A stretch of 50,194 bases of DNA from Pseudomonadota bacterium (GTDB taxonomy: Bacteria > Pseudomonadota > Alphaproteobacteria > JACQOE01). A program made the translations under genes and the position numbers. The notes under the pieces are model-generated. The model saw only the letters and a program-made list of their open reading frames with translations, was not told where the DNA came from and did no database searches. The stretch covers positions 1 to 50,194 of the forward strand of contig JACQOE010000074.1 in NCBI GenBank assembly GCA_016202695.1. Reading direction: 5' to 3'. This document shows, one piece after another, positions 17,265 through 25,524 of the stretch (position 1 is its first letter; each line of letters begins with the position of its first letter).

Positions 17265-18047
17265 ATGCCGGCATGGGACCCGGGCCTATACCTCAAGTTC
17301 GCCGACCTCCGGCTACGCCCGGCGCTGGATCTCCTGACGCGAATCCCTCACGACTCGCCGCGTACGGTGGTCGACCTCGGCTGCGGGCCGGGGCGGGTGA
17401 CGCGGCTGTTGCAGGGGCGCTGGCCGGAGGCCCTGGTCACCGGGGTCGACGCCTCGGCCGAGATGCTGGACCGGGCGCGGCGCGAGGCCGAGGCCGAGGG
17501 GCAGCGCGCGATTCGCTGGATCGCCGCCGACCTCGCCGCCTGGCTGCCCGAGGAGCCGGCCGACGTGCTCTATTCGAACGCCGCCTTCCAGTGGCTCCCC
17601 GATCACGAGTCGCTCTATCCCCGCCTGATGGGCGTGCTCGCGCCGGGGGGCGCGCTGGCGGTCCAGATCCCGCACATGACCGACCAGCCGACCCACCGCA
17701 CGCCCCTGGAACTGGCGGCGTCCGAGCCGTGGCGGGCGAGCCTCACGCCCCTCCCCGATCCGCTCACCGACCATCCGGCGGGGTTCTACTACGACCTCCT
17801 GCGCCCGCTCGCTCGGCGCCTCGACATCTGGGAGACGACCTATCTCCAGGTGCTGGAGGGCGAGGACGCAGTGGTCGAGTGGGTGAAGGGCACCTCGCTT
17901 CGCCCCTTCCTTGAACGGCTGGAGGGGCAGCTGCGCGAGAGCTTCCTCGCCGCCTATGCCGAGCGGGTCCGGCCCCATTATCCGTCCCGGCCCGACGGGC
18001 GCACCCTGCTTCCGTTCCGCCGGCTGTTCCTCGTCGCCGTGCGTTGA
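17265..18047 (+). CDS. tam: Trans-aconitate 2-methyltransferase
   Basis: Tam methylates trans-aconitate, a by-product that inhibits aconitase, using S-adenosylmethionine. The 260-aa length matches the family. The start WDPGLYLKFADLRLRPALDLL is diagnostic, followed by the SAM motif VVDLGCGPGRVTRLL (about 33-47), GVDASAEML, and the segment YSNAAFQWLPDHESLYPRLMGVL. GGAAGG precedes ATG 17265. It is convergent with the following rRNA methyltransferase gene (13 bp apart). Confidence 0.9.
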   Translation: MPAWDPGLYLKFADLRLRPALDLLTRIPHDSPRTVVDLGCGPGRVTRLLQGRWPEALVTGVDASAEMLDRARREAEAEGQRAIRWIAADLAAWLPEEPADVLYSNAAFQWLPDHESLYPRLMGVLAPGGALAVQIPHMTDQPTHRTPLELAASEPWRASLTPLPDPLTDHPAGFYYDLLRPLARRLDIWETTYLQVLEGEDAVVEWVKGTSLRPFLERLEGQLRESFLAAYAERVRPHYPSRPDGRTLLPFRRLFLVAVR

Positions 18048-18060
18048 GGCCGGCGCGGCG

Positions 18061-19272
18061 TCAGTCGAGTTGCACCAGCAGAGACTTGAGATAGGCCGTC
18101 TCGGGCAGATGCAGGTGCACCGGATGGTCCGGCCCGGCCCCACGCGCGAGCAGGATGCGCCCGGCCCGTCCGGCCGCCGCGAGCGCGTTGCGGACCTGTT
18201 CGGCAAACGCCTCGGCGCTGACGTGATGCGAGCACGACGAGATGGCGAGGAGCCCGCGCGGCTTGACTAGGGCGGCCGCCTCGCGGGCGAGCTTGAAATA
18301 GCCGCGGAGCCCCGAGTAGAGCTTCTTGCGGGTCTTCACGAAGGCCGGCGGATCGGCCACCACGAGGCCGAAACGTGCCTTCTCGGCCCGCAGGCGGGCG
18401 AGGGCGGCGAACGCCTCCTCGCGCGTGAAGGTGCACCGCCCGGCGAGCCCGTTCCGGGCGGCGGAGTCGCGGGCGAGGGCGAGCGCCGGCTCGGAGCTAT
18501 CGATGGCGAGCACGGAGTCCGCCCCCCCGGCTGCGGCGCGGAGCGCGAAGCCGCCGCTGTGGCAGTAGAGGTCGAGCACCCGCGCGCCCCGGCTCAGGCT
18601 TCCGACCACGTCGCGCATCGGCCGCTGGTCGAAGAACCAGCCCGTCTTCTGCCCGCTTTCGAGGTCGGCGAGGAAGCGCACGCCCCCTTCCTCGACCTCG
18701 ACCGGCCGTTCGAGCGGTCCTTTGGCGACGCGGACATAGGGGCCCAGGCCATCGAGCTCGCGCGCCGGGCTGTCGGCGCGGACCACGATCAGTCGCGGCG
18801 AGAGGAGCTCGTCGAGGGCAACGAGGAGGTCGTCAAGCAGCAGTTCGGCCCCGGCCGTGTTCGGCTGCACCACCAGCGCCTCGGCGAAACGCTCGACGAC
18901 GAGGCCGGGAAGCCCGTCGCCCTCGGAGTGGACCAGCCGGTAGAAAGGCGCCGCAAAGAAGCGTCCGCGCAGCTCCAGCGCTCTCTCCAGCCGTGCGGCG
19001 AGGAGGGCGCGGTCGATCCGCGCCTCTGCGCCGCGGGCGAAGAGGCGGGCGGCGATCAGGGAGTGCGAATTGAAGCTCGCCACGCCGAGCACGTGGCCGG
19101 CCTCATCGGCGAGCCGGACCGGGGCTCCGGGCGCGTGCGCTTTCGCCTCCGCATCCATGCGCACTTCGTTGGAGAAGACCCAGGGATGCCCGGTGCGCAC
19201 CCGATCGGCGGCACGCTGGGTCACTTGAACCACGGCCGGCGCCTGCCCAGCTTTCTCGTTGGTGGCCTCCAT
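18061..19272 (-). CDS. rlmI: RlmI-like 23S rRNA (cytosine-C5) methyltransferase
   Basis: The 403-aa protein has the layout of RlmI, which methylates C1962 of 23S rRNA: an N-terminal PUA domain (RAADRVRTGHPWVFSNEV), an EEHEE-like middle domain, and a Rossmann methyltransferase domain with LDLYCHSGGFALRAA (motif I), ESGQKTGWFFDQR just before it, VVADPPAFVKTRK (motif IV) and SCSHHVS (motif VI region). ATG 19272 starts a few residues before the PUA domain; the upstream open frame covers non-coding sequence. It is divergent from the FNR-type regulator gene, with about 300 bp between. Confidence 0.87.
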   Translation of the reverse strand: MEATNEKAGQAPAVVQVTQRAADRVRTGHPWVFSNEVRMDAEAKAHAPGAPVRLADEAGHVLGVASFNSHSLIAARLFARGAEARIDRALLAARLERALELRGRFFAAPFYRLVHSEGDGLPGLVVERFAEALVVQPNTAGAELLLDDLLVALDELLSPRLIVVRADSPARELDGLGPYVRVAKGPLERPVEVEEGGVRFLADLESGQKTGWFFDQRPMRDVVGSLSRGARVLDLYCHSGGFALRAAAGGADSVLAIDSSEPALALARDSAARNGLAGRCTFTREEAFAALARLRAEKARFGLVVADPPAFVKTRKKLYSGLRGYFKLAREAAALVKPRGLLAISSCSHHVSAEAFAEQVRNALAAAGRAGRILLARGAGPDHPVHLHLPETAYLKSLLVQLD

Positions 19273-19399
19273 GGCCGGCGAGTCTACGGTTCTCGCCTGG
19301 CGGGGCAAGGGGCGAGGAGACGGCCGGTCGGGCCGCGGCCTCACGACGGCCTGGGGCGAATCGGCCGTTTCTCCTATGGCGTGCGCCGGCGGAACCGGG

Positions 19400-19425
19400 T
19401 AGAATCGCCATTGCTGCAATGCAGC
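19400..19425 (+). promoter_or_regulatory. Possible promoter and operator upstream of the FNR-type gene
   Basis: The 300-bp divergent region between rlmI and the regulator contains TAGAAT at 19400-19405, a plausible -10 box without a recognisable -35. Just downstream at 19413-19425 is the perfect inverted repeat GCTGCA-A-TGCAGC, in a position where a bound protein would block initiation. It is not the FNR consensus TTGAT-N4-ATCAA. Nothing else is recognisable in 19273-19573. Weak evidence. Confidence 0.3.
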
Positions 19426-19573
19426 GAACTCGGTTTCTGCCCGGGGCTGTTGAGGGCACCGCCGCAGACGGCGACGGAATCTGGGCGCACGGTGTTCGTT
19501 GCGCGGTCGCGATCGGGACAGGCGGGTCGCCGGGTCGAAGGCGGGTGCGGCCGTCCCGGAGAGGGGGTGGGCA

Positions 19574-20311
19574 ATGATCCGGATGCAGCCGGGCCTGACC
19601 TGCGGGAAGCCGTCGAAAGCGCCGACCGAGCCTTGCGCGAGCTGCGGGGTCAGGCACCTCTCCATTTGCAATGCCCTCGGCGACGACGAGATCGGCCACC
19701 TGGGCCAGATCGTTTACGAGTTCGAGGTGCTGCCGCGCGAGACCATCTTTCGCGAGGGCGATGCCGCCGAGCACTGCTTCAACGTCACCAGCGGATCGGT
19801 GAAGCTGTACAAGCTCCTCGCCGATGGCCGGCGTCAGATCACCGGTTTCCTGTTCGAGGGCGACTTCCTCGGCCTCGCGTTCAAGAAGCAGCACAACTTC
19901 ACCGCCGAGGCGGTAACCGCTTGTACCTTCTGCCGCTTTCCGCTCGACAAGCTCGAGGGGCTGCTCGGCCGGTATCCCAAACTCGAGAAGCGGCTGCTGC
20001 GCGAGGCGATGGAGGAGCTGGCCGCGGTGCAGGACCAGATGCTCATGCTGGGGCGCAAGACGGCGCTGGAGAAGGTGGCGTCGTTCCTGGTGATGCTCTC
20101 GCGGCGGGCGGCGAAGAGAGGACGCCCGGGCAACCCCGTGGCGGTGCCGATGAACCGTTCGGACATCGCCGATTACCTCGGCCTCACCATCGAGACGGTG
20201 AGCCGTACGATCACCCAACTCAAGCGCGACGGCGTGATCGCAATCAACGATCTCAACCACGTCAACGTCCCCAAACCGGAAGCGCTGGCCGAAATTGCCG
20301 ACGGGCTGTGA
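19574..20311 (+). CDS. FNR-type oxygen-responsive Crp/Fnr transcription regulator
   Basis: The 245-aa protein has the FNR arrangement: an N-terminal cysteine cluster C21-x2-C24-x7-C32 (CASCGVRHLSIC), a cyclic-nucleotide-binding-like beta barrel (about 45-130) with a further cysteine near residue 120 (TFCRFP) where FNR has its fourth ligand, a long dimerisation helix, and a winged helix-turn-helix (NRSDIADYLGLTIETVSR). The recognition helix ETVSR is the FNR/FixK type that reads TTGAT half sites. All four ligands of an oxygen-labile 4Fe-4S cluster appear present. ATG 19574 follows GAGGGGGTGG. It probably controls microaerobic or anaerobic genes elsewhere; no matching site was found here. Confidence 0.9.
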   Translation: MIRMQPGLTCGKPSKAPTEPCASCGVRHLSICNALGDDEIGHLGQIVYEFEVLPRETIFREGDAAEHCFNVTSGSVKLYKLLADGRRQITGFLFEGDFLGLAFKKQHNFTAEAVTACTFCRFPLDKLEGLLGRYPKLEKRLLREAMEELAAVQDQMLMLGRKTALEKVASFLVMLSRRAAKRGRPGNPVAVPMNRSDIADYLGLTIETVSRTITQLKRDGVIAINDLNHVNVPKPEALAEIADGL

Positions 20312-20459
20312 TTGGCGCCGCCTGCGGCGGAAATGTTGCGTCGCACAAATAGCCGTTCCCTTGGCGCTGCCGCGGCGTTAGACTTCGCTTGGCCGACGGA
20401 GCCCGGCCGCAGGCTCCGGCCTGCGGGCCGAGGCCCAGCAGGCCACTGGAGGATCCGAC

Positions 20460-21332
20460 GTGAGCTCGCAGAAACGCCCCAAACGCCTGAGCGTCCCTGA
20501 GATCCGCGCGCGCAAGGGGGGGGAGAAGCTGGTTTGTCTCACCGCCTACACGGCGCCGACGGCGCGCCTGCTCGATCCCTATGTCGACCTCCTGCTGGTG
20601 GGCGACTCGCTCGGCATGGTCCTCTACGGCTTCGAGACCACGCTGCCCGTCACCCTCGACATGATGCTCGTCCACGGCGCGGCGGTGGTGCGGGGCAGCG
20701 CGCACGCCTGCGTCGTCGTCGACATGCCGTTCGCCACCTACCAGGAGTCGAAGGAGATCGCGTACCGCAACGCGGCCCGTGCGCTCGCCGAGACCGGCTG
20801 CGCGGCGGTCAAGCTGGAGGGCGGGAGAGAGCTGGCCGAGACCATCGCCTTCCTTGTCTCCCGTGGCATCCCGGTGCTCGGTCACGTGGGGTTGAAGCCG
20901 CAGTCGGTGCAGGCGACCGGCTATCGCGCCCGCGGCGGGGCCTCGGCCGAGGCCCAGGCGATCCTCGCCGACGGCCGTGCCGTGGCCGAGGCCGGCGCCT
21001 TCGCGGTGGTGGTGGAGGGAACGGTCGAGCCGGTGGCGCGGCGCCTCACCGAGGAGCTCGCCATCCCCACCATTGGCATCGGCGCCTCGCCCGCTTGCGA
21101 CGGGCAGATCCTGGTCACCGAGGACATCCTCGGCCTGTTCGCCGAGTTCACGCCCCGCTTCGTCAAGCGTTATGCCGATCTCGGCGATGCGGTGGAGAAG
21201 GCGGTGGCGGCCTATGCGGCCGACGTCCGCGCCGGCCGTTTCCCCGGTCCCGAGCACGTCTTCGCGGGGCGCACCCCCAGCCTCGCCCCAGCGCCCGCCC
21301 CCGATCCCACCTCGCTCCGCAAGCGGGCCTAA
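20460..21332 (+). CDS. panB: 3-methyl-2-oxobutanoate hydroxymethyltransferase
   Basis: PanB adds a hydroxymethyl group from 5,10-methylene-tetrahydrofolate to alpha-ketoisovalerate, the first committed step of pantothenate synthesis. The 290-aa TIM barrel shows [26 protein letters not shown], the Mg-binding [26 protein letters not shown] and [18 protein letters not shown]. The C terminus is about 20 residues longer than usual and Pro/Ala-rich. GTG 20460 has GGAGG 7 bases upstream. panC follows after 12 bp, so they form an operon. Confidence 0.96.
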   Translation: MSSQKRPKRLSVPEIRARKGGEKLVCLTAYTAPTARLLDPYVDLLLVGDSLGMVLYGFETTLPVTLDMMLVHGAAVVRGSAHACVVVDMPFATYQESKEIAYRNAARALAETGCAAVKLEGGRELAETIAFLVSRGIPVLGHVGLKPQSVQATGYRARGGASAEAQAILADGRAVAEAGAFAVVVEGTVEPVARRLTEELAIPTIGIGASPACDGQILVTEDILGLFAEFTPRFVKRYADLGDAVEKAVAAYAADVRAGRFPGPEHVFAGRTPSLAPAPAPDPTSLRKRA

Positions 21333-21344
21333 GGACGGTCCGCA

Positions 21345-22220
21345 ATGGCGGCAGGGCGCGCGGCTCCCGAGGTGGCGCGAACCGAGGCGGCGTTGCGGGA
21401 GCGCCTCGGCGCGTGGCGGCGGGGGGGGGCGCGCATTGGTCTCGTCCCCACCATGGGGGCGATCCACGCCGGGCATCTCTCGCTAGTGGACTTGGCGCGG
21501 GCGCGGGCCCAGCGCGTGTGCGCGACCATCTTCGTCAATCCCAGGCAGTTCGGGCCGAGCGAGGACTTCGCCGCCTATCCGCGCGAGGAGGAGTCCGATC
21601 TGGCCAAGTTCGCCGCCCGGGGGGTCGACCTCGTCTTCGCGCCCGAGCCGGCGGAGATGTATCCGCAGGGATTCGCCACCTCGGTGACGGTCGCGGGCCT
21701 GGGCGAGGCGCTGGAGGGGGCGTCGCGTCCGGGCTTTTTCACCGGGGTCGCGACCGTGGTCACCAAGCTCCTGATCCTGGCCGCGCCCGACGTGGCTGTG
21801 TTCGGCGAGAAGGACTACCAGCAACTTCTCCTTATCCGCCGCTTGGTCGCCGACCTTTCGCTCTCTGTCGAGATCGTCGGCGCGCCCACCGTGCGCGAGG
21901 CGGATGGGCTCGCCTGCTCCTCGCGCAACGCCTACCTGAGCGGAGCGGAGCGCGCCCGCGCCCCCGCCCTATTCCGTACCCTCCGCGCGGCGTCGCGCGA
22001 GATCGTCTCGGGAAGGCCCGCCGCCGAGGCCACGATCTGGGGCCGCGAGTCGCTCGTCGAGGCCGGGTTCGCCCGCGTCGACTACTTCGAGGCACGCGAC
22101 GCCGCGACCCTCGCCCCCCTCGCCGCCGGCTGGCGGTACGGAGGGAGCGCGGCGCGGCTCCTCGCCGCCGCGACCATCGGCCGGACGCGCCTGATCGACA
22201 ACGTCGCGGTCGAGCCCTAA
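21345..22220 (+). CDS. panC: Pantothenate synthetase
   Basis: PanC joins pantoate and beta-alanine with ATP to give pantothenate. The 291-aa protein belongs to the HIGH-type nucleotidyltransferases: GLVPTMGAIHAGHLSLV (HxGH), IFVNPRQFGPSEDF, VFGEKDYQQLLLIRR, and the SRN segment ACSSRNAYLS in place of KMSKS. It follows panB closely. Its last 4 bases overlap the stop of the convergent sugar dehydrogenase gene. Confidence 0.96.
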   Translation: MAAGRAAPEVARTEAALRERLGAWRRGGARIGLVPTMGAIHAGHLSLVDLARARAQRVCATIFVNPRQFGPSEDFAAYPREEESDLAKFAARGVDLVFAPEPAEMYPQGFATSVTVAGLGEALEGASRPGFFTGVATVVTKLLILAAPDVAVFGEKDYQQLLLIRRLVADLSLSVEIVGAPTVREADGLACSSRNAYLSGAERARAPALFRTLRAASREIVSGRPAAEATIWGRESLVEAGFARVDYFEARDAATLAPLAAGWRYGGSAARLLAAATIGRTRLIDNVAVEP

Positions 22221-23341
22221 CGCCGGGCGGCGTAGCTGATCCGATAGATCACTCCGCCCTCGTCGTCGGAGATCAGCAACGATCCGTCGGCCAACGACTT
22301 CACGTCGACCGGGCGGCCCCAGCGCGAGCCGTCGGCGTTGAGCCAGCCCTCGGCGAACACCTCGGCGCCGACGGGTAGGCGCCCGCCGGCGAAGCGCACC
22401 CGCACCACCCGATAGCCGATCGGCACGCTCCGGTTCCACGAGCCGTGCTGGGCAACCAAGGCGTCGCCTCGGTACTCGGCCGGGAACATGGCGTCGCTGT
22501 AGAAGTGCACGCCGAGCGAGGCGGTGTGGGCGTCGAACTCGACCGCCGGGAACACCAGGCCCGGCGGCGGCGCCTGGCCGGCGAAGTCGGGCGTGCGCGT
22601 GCGCCCGCCGCCGTACCACGGGAAGCCGAAATCGAGTCCCGGCCGCGGGGCGTGGTTGAACTCGTCGGCGGGAACGTCGTCGCCGAGGTTGTCGGCACCG
22701 TTGTCGGTGAAGAAGAGCTCGCCGGTGGCGGGATGGAAGTCCATGCCGACCGAGTTGCGGATGCCGCGGGCGAAGACCTCGAGCGGCCCGCCCTCGGGCG
22801 TGATCCGGACGATGGTCCCCTCGGGGTCCCGCGTGCGGCAGACATTGCAGGGCGACCCGACGGCCACGTAAAGGAGACCGTCCGGCCCGATCGCGGCGTA
22901 GCGCCAGCCATGCCAGCCCTTGTTGGGAAGGCTCGCGAGTGCCGCCTCGGGCACGATCTTGAGCCCGGTCCCCGATCCCTGGATCGCATAGCGGACTATC
23001 CGGGGCTGCTCGGCGATGAAGAGGTGCGGCCCTTTGCGGGCGACGCCGTTGGCGACGGCGAGGCCACGAATGAGCGGGATCCCCTCGCGCACGCGCCCCG
23101 CCGGCGGCGCCGCGAGAGGCACGATCCACACGATGCTCCCGCGTGTGCCCACGAACACGACCCCGAGGTCCTCGGCCACGACTAGGCTTCGCGCGTTGGG
23201 CACGGTGGCGAAGACCTCGATCCGGAAGCCGGGCGGCAACTTGATTCGGGCGAGTTCGTCGGGCTCGGCGGCCTCGACGCGCGCGCCGGCGCCGGCCGCG
23301 AACGAAAGGGCGAGGGCAAGGACGAGGGCGAGGCGGCGCAT
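22217..23341 (-). CDS. Secreted PQQ-dependent sugar (sorbosone-type) dehydrogenase
   Basis: The 374-aa product starts with a cleavable signal peptide (MRRLALVLALALSFAAGAGA) and then shows the beta-propeller of the GSDH/L-sorbosone dehydrogenase family: PPGFRIEVFATVPNARSLVV, VFVGTRGSIVWIV, a repeat with DGLLYVAVGSPCNVCRTRDPEGTIVRI, FARGIRNSVGMDFHPATGELFFTDNGAD, and HGSWNRSVPIGYRVVRV near the end. It is probably periplasmic and oxidises a sugar or aldose using PQQ. No PQQ-synthesis genes and no cytochrome partner lie in the window. Family assignment is firm; the substrate is not known. Confidence 0.87.
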   Translation of the reverse strand: MRRLALVLALALSFAAGAGARVEAAEPDELARIKLPPGFRIEVFATVPNARSLVVAEDLGVVFVGTRGSIVWIVPLAAPPAGRVREGIPLIRGLAVANGVARKGPHLFIAEQPRIVRYAIQGSGTGLKIVPEAALASLPNKGWHGWRYAAIGPDGLLYVAVGSPCNVCRTRDPEGTIVRITPEGGPLEVFARGIRNSVGMDFHPATGELFFTDNGADNLGDDVPADEFNHAPRPGLDFGFPWYGGGRTRTPDFAGQAPPPGLVFPAVEFDAHTASLGVHFYSDAMFPAEYRGDALVAQHGSWNRSVPIGYRVVRVRFAGGRLPVGAEVFAEGWLNADGSRWGRPVDVKSLADGSLLISDDEGGVIYRISYAARR

Positions 23342-23461
23342 GGGCGATGCTCCCGGCCGGAGGGACTCCCGAGCATACCCGATCCCAACCGTTCGGGTCT
23401 CGGCCGGGCAGGCGGGTGGGGGAACTGGGCGGGCGCGGGGCGGCGAGGGTGCCGGTCGCGT

Positions 23462-24244
<783 letters not shown>

Positions 24245-24925
24245 TCACAGCACCTTGTAGCGCGCGAACAGCTCGTCGATCCGGCCGCCCCGCTGCAGCG
24301 CCTTGCGCACCACGGTCTCGCGTCTGGCGACGTCCTCGGTCCGCGAAACCACCTCCTCGACGATCTCGGCCGGGATCACCAGCACCCCGTCGATGTCGCC
24401 GAGCAGATAGTCGCCCGGGCGCACCAGAACGCCGCCCATCCGCACCGGCACGTCGTGATCGGTGATGTCCCAGCGCCAGACGGCGGTGAGCGGCGAGTGG
24501 AAGATGCGGAAGACCGGAAAGCCGATGTCGAGAATCTGGCGCGAATCCCGGAGCCCGCCGGCGATCACCGCGCCCGTCGCCCCCTGCTGGCGGGCGACGT
24601 TGCTCATCAGCTCGCCCCAGTGCGCCGCCGTTCCCTCGTCGCCCGGATGTACCACCACCACGCTGTTCGGCGGGATCGCGCGCAGCATCGCGATCTGGCG
24701 CCCGCGGGGATCGATTCCGTCCTGGTACTGCTTTGCACGCCCACGCACGGTGAAGGCGGGGCCGGCCACCTTCATCGCCGGGTCGAGCGGCCGGATCTCG
24801 CTCGGCAGGGCCTGGCTGCGGTGGCCCATGCCGTCCATCACGTCGGCGACCGCGCCGGTGTAGAGCTTCGCCAGCCGCCGGCACAGCTTGGCGACCCTGG
24901 TGGTCCCCGTGTCGCGCGTTCCCAT
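24245..24925 (-). CDS. RraA-like / HMG-aldolase family protein
   Basis: The 226-aa protein has the family core: VADVMDGMG, AGPAFTVRG, NSVVVVHPGDEGTAAHWGELM, GATGAVIAGGLRDSRQI (the Gly-Arg-Asp metal/oxyanion site), and GDYLLGDIDGVLVIPAE. Members act as 4-hydroxy-4-methyl-2-oxoglutarate aldolases or oxaloacetate decarboxylases, or regulate RNase E. The Arg-Asp pair is intact, so enzymatic activity is plausible. GGAGGACG precedes ATG 24925. Pairing with the SDR downstream points to catabolism of a sugar-derived or aromatic keto acid rather than RNA control. Confidence 0.85.
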   Translation of the reverse strand: MGTRDTGTTRVAKLCRRLAKLYTGAVADVMDGMGHRSQALPSEIRPLDPAMKVAGPAFTVRGRAKQYQDGIDPRGRQIAMLRAIPPNSVVVVHPGDEGTAAHWGELMSNVARQQGATGAVIAGGLRDSRQILDIGFPVFRIFHSPLTAVWRWDITDHDVPVRMGGVLVRPGDYLLGDIDGVLVIPAEIVEEVVSRTEDVARRETVVRKALQRGGRIDELFARYKVL

Positions 24926-25114
24926 CGCGTCGTCCTCCTCGCCCGGCGAACCGCGTCCTCGCAGTGGGACGGGCCGCCGCCGGGCCCGAGCATGGGGCCT
25001 GCCGGGTGGAAACGCCAGGGGGAGGGGGCGGGAGGGATGTGCCATCCAGTCTTGGCCGGTTGCCCGCCGGCTCCGCCCGCTTGTCCTCGGCGGCCCCGGC
25101 TGCCAGACTGCACC

Positions 25115-25459
25115 ATGCCGCCGAAACAGAACCCGCTCCGGCTCAATCCGCTGCAGCTTCGCACGCTCACCCTCCTGCAGGAGTTGGCGCGCCATCCCGA
25201 AACCTCGACCCGCGACGCCGCCAGCGGCGAGGTCACCATCACCCGCTTCCCCCATGCCCACGGCGATCACCTGCACCTGGGCGATGCGCTCGTCTCGGCC
25301 CGCGACGCCTCGGGGCTCGGCAATCAGGCGGTGTGGGTCGCCCTCGCCCGAAAAGGCCTGGCGCGGGCCACCTTTCCCTTCTCCATCACCCTGACCGCCG
25401 AGGGTCTCGCCTACGAGACCGGGCTCGGCGACAAGATCCTGCATCGATCCGATCACTGA
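25115..25459 (+). CDS. Conserved hypothetical protein, 114 aa
   Basis: I do not recognise a characterised family. The product begins PPKQNPLRLNPLQLRTLTLLQELARHPE, has a His-rich segment FPHAHGDHLHLGDALVSARDASGLGN, then VWVALARKGLARATFPFSITLTAEGLAYETG. The HxHGDHLHLG cluster could bind metal. Codon use and GC match the surroundings and the frame is clean, so it is likely a real native gene. It stands alone between two minus-strand units and is divergent from the RraA-like gene (about 190 bp upstream). Confidence 0.7.
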   Translation: MPPKQNPLRLNPLQLRTLTLLQELARHPETSTRDAASGEVTITRFPHAHGDHLHLGDALVSARDASGLGNQAVWVALARKGLARATFPFSITLTAEGLAYETGLGDKILHRSDH

Positions 25460-25524
25460 GCCGGCGGGGAAGCCGCCGGCCGCGCCGCGCGCTCCCTCCG
25501 GCCCGGTCGAGGAGGCGAGGCCTC

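Noticed and set aside
20312-20345. GC-rich hairpin (CGCCGC-CT-GCGGCG) after the FNR-type gene considered as a terminator
   Set aside because: The loop would be too small without opening pairs, and no T run follows.
19273-20459. FNR box (TTGAT-N4-ATCAA) upstream of the regulator or panB
   Set aside because: No match with both half sites was found in these spacers.
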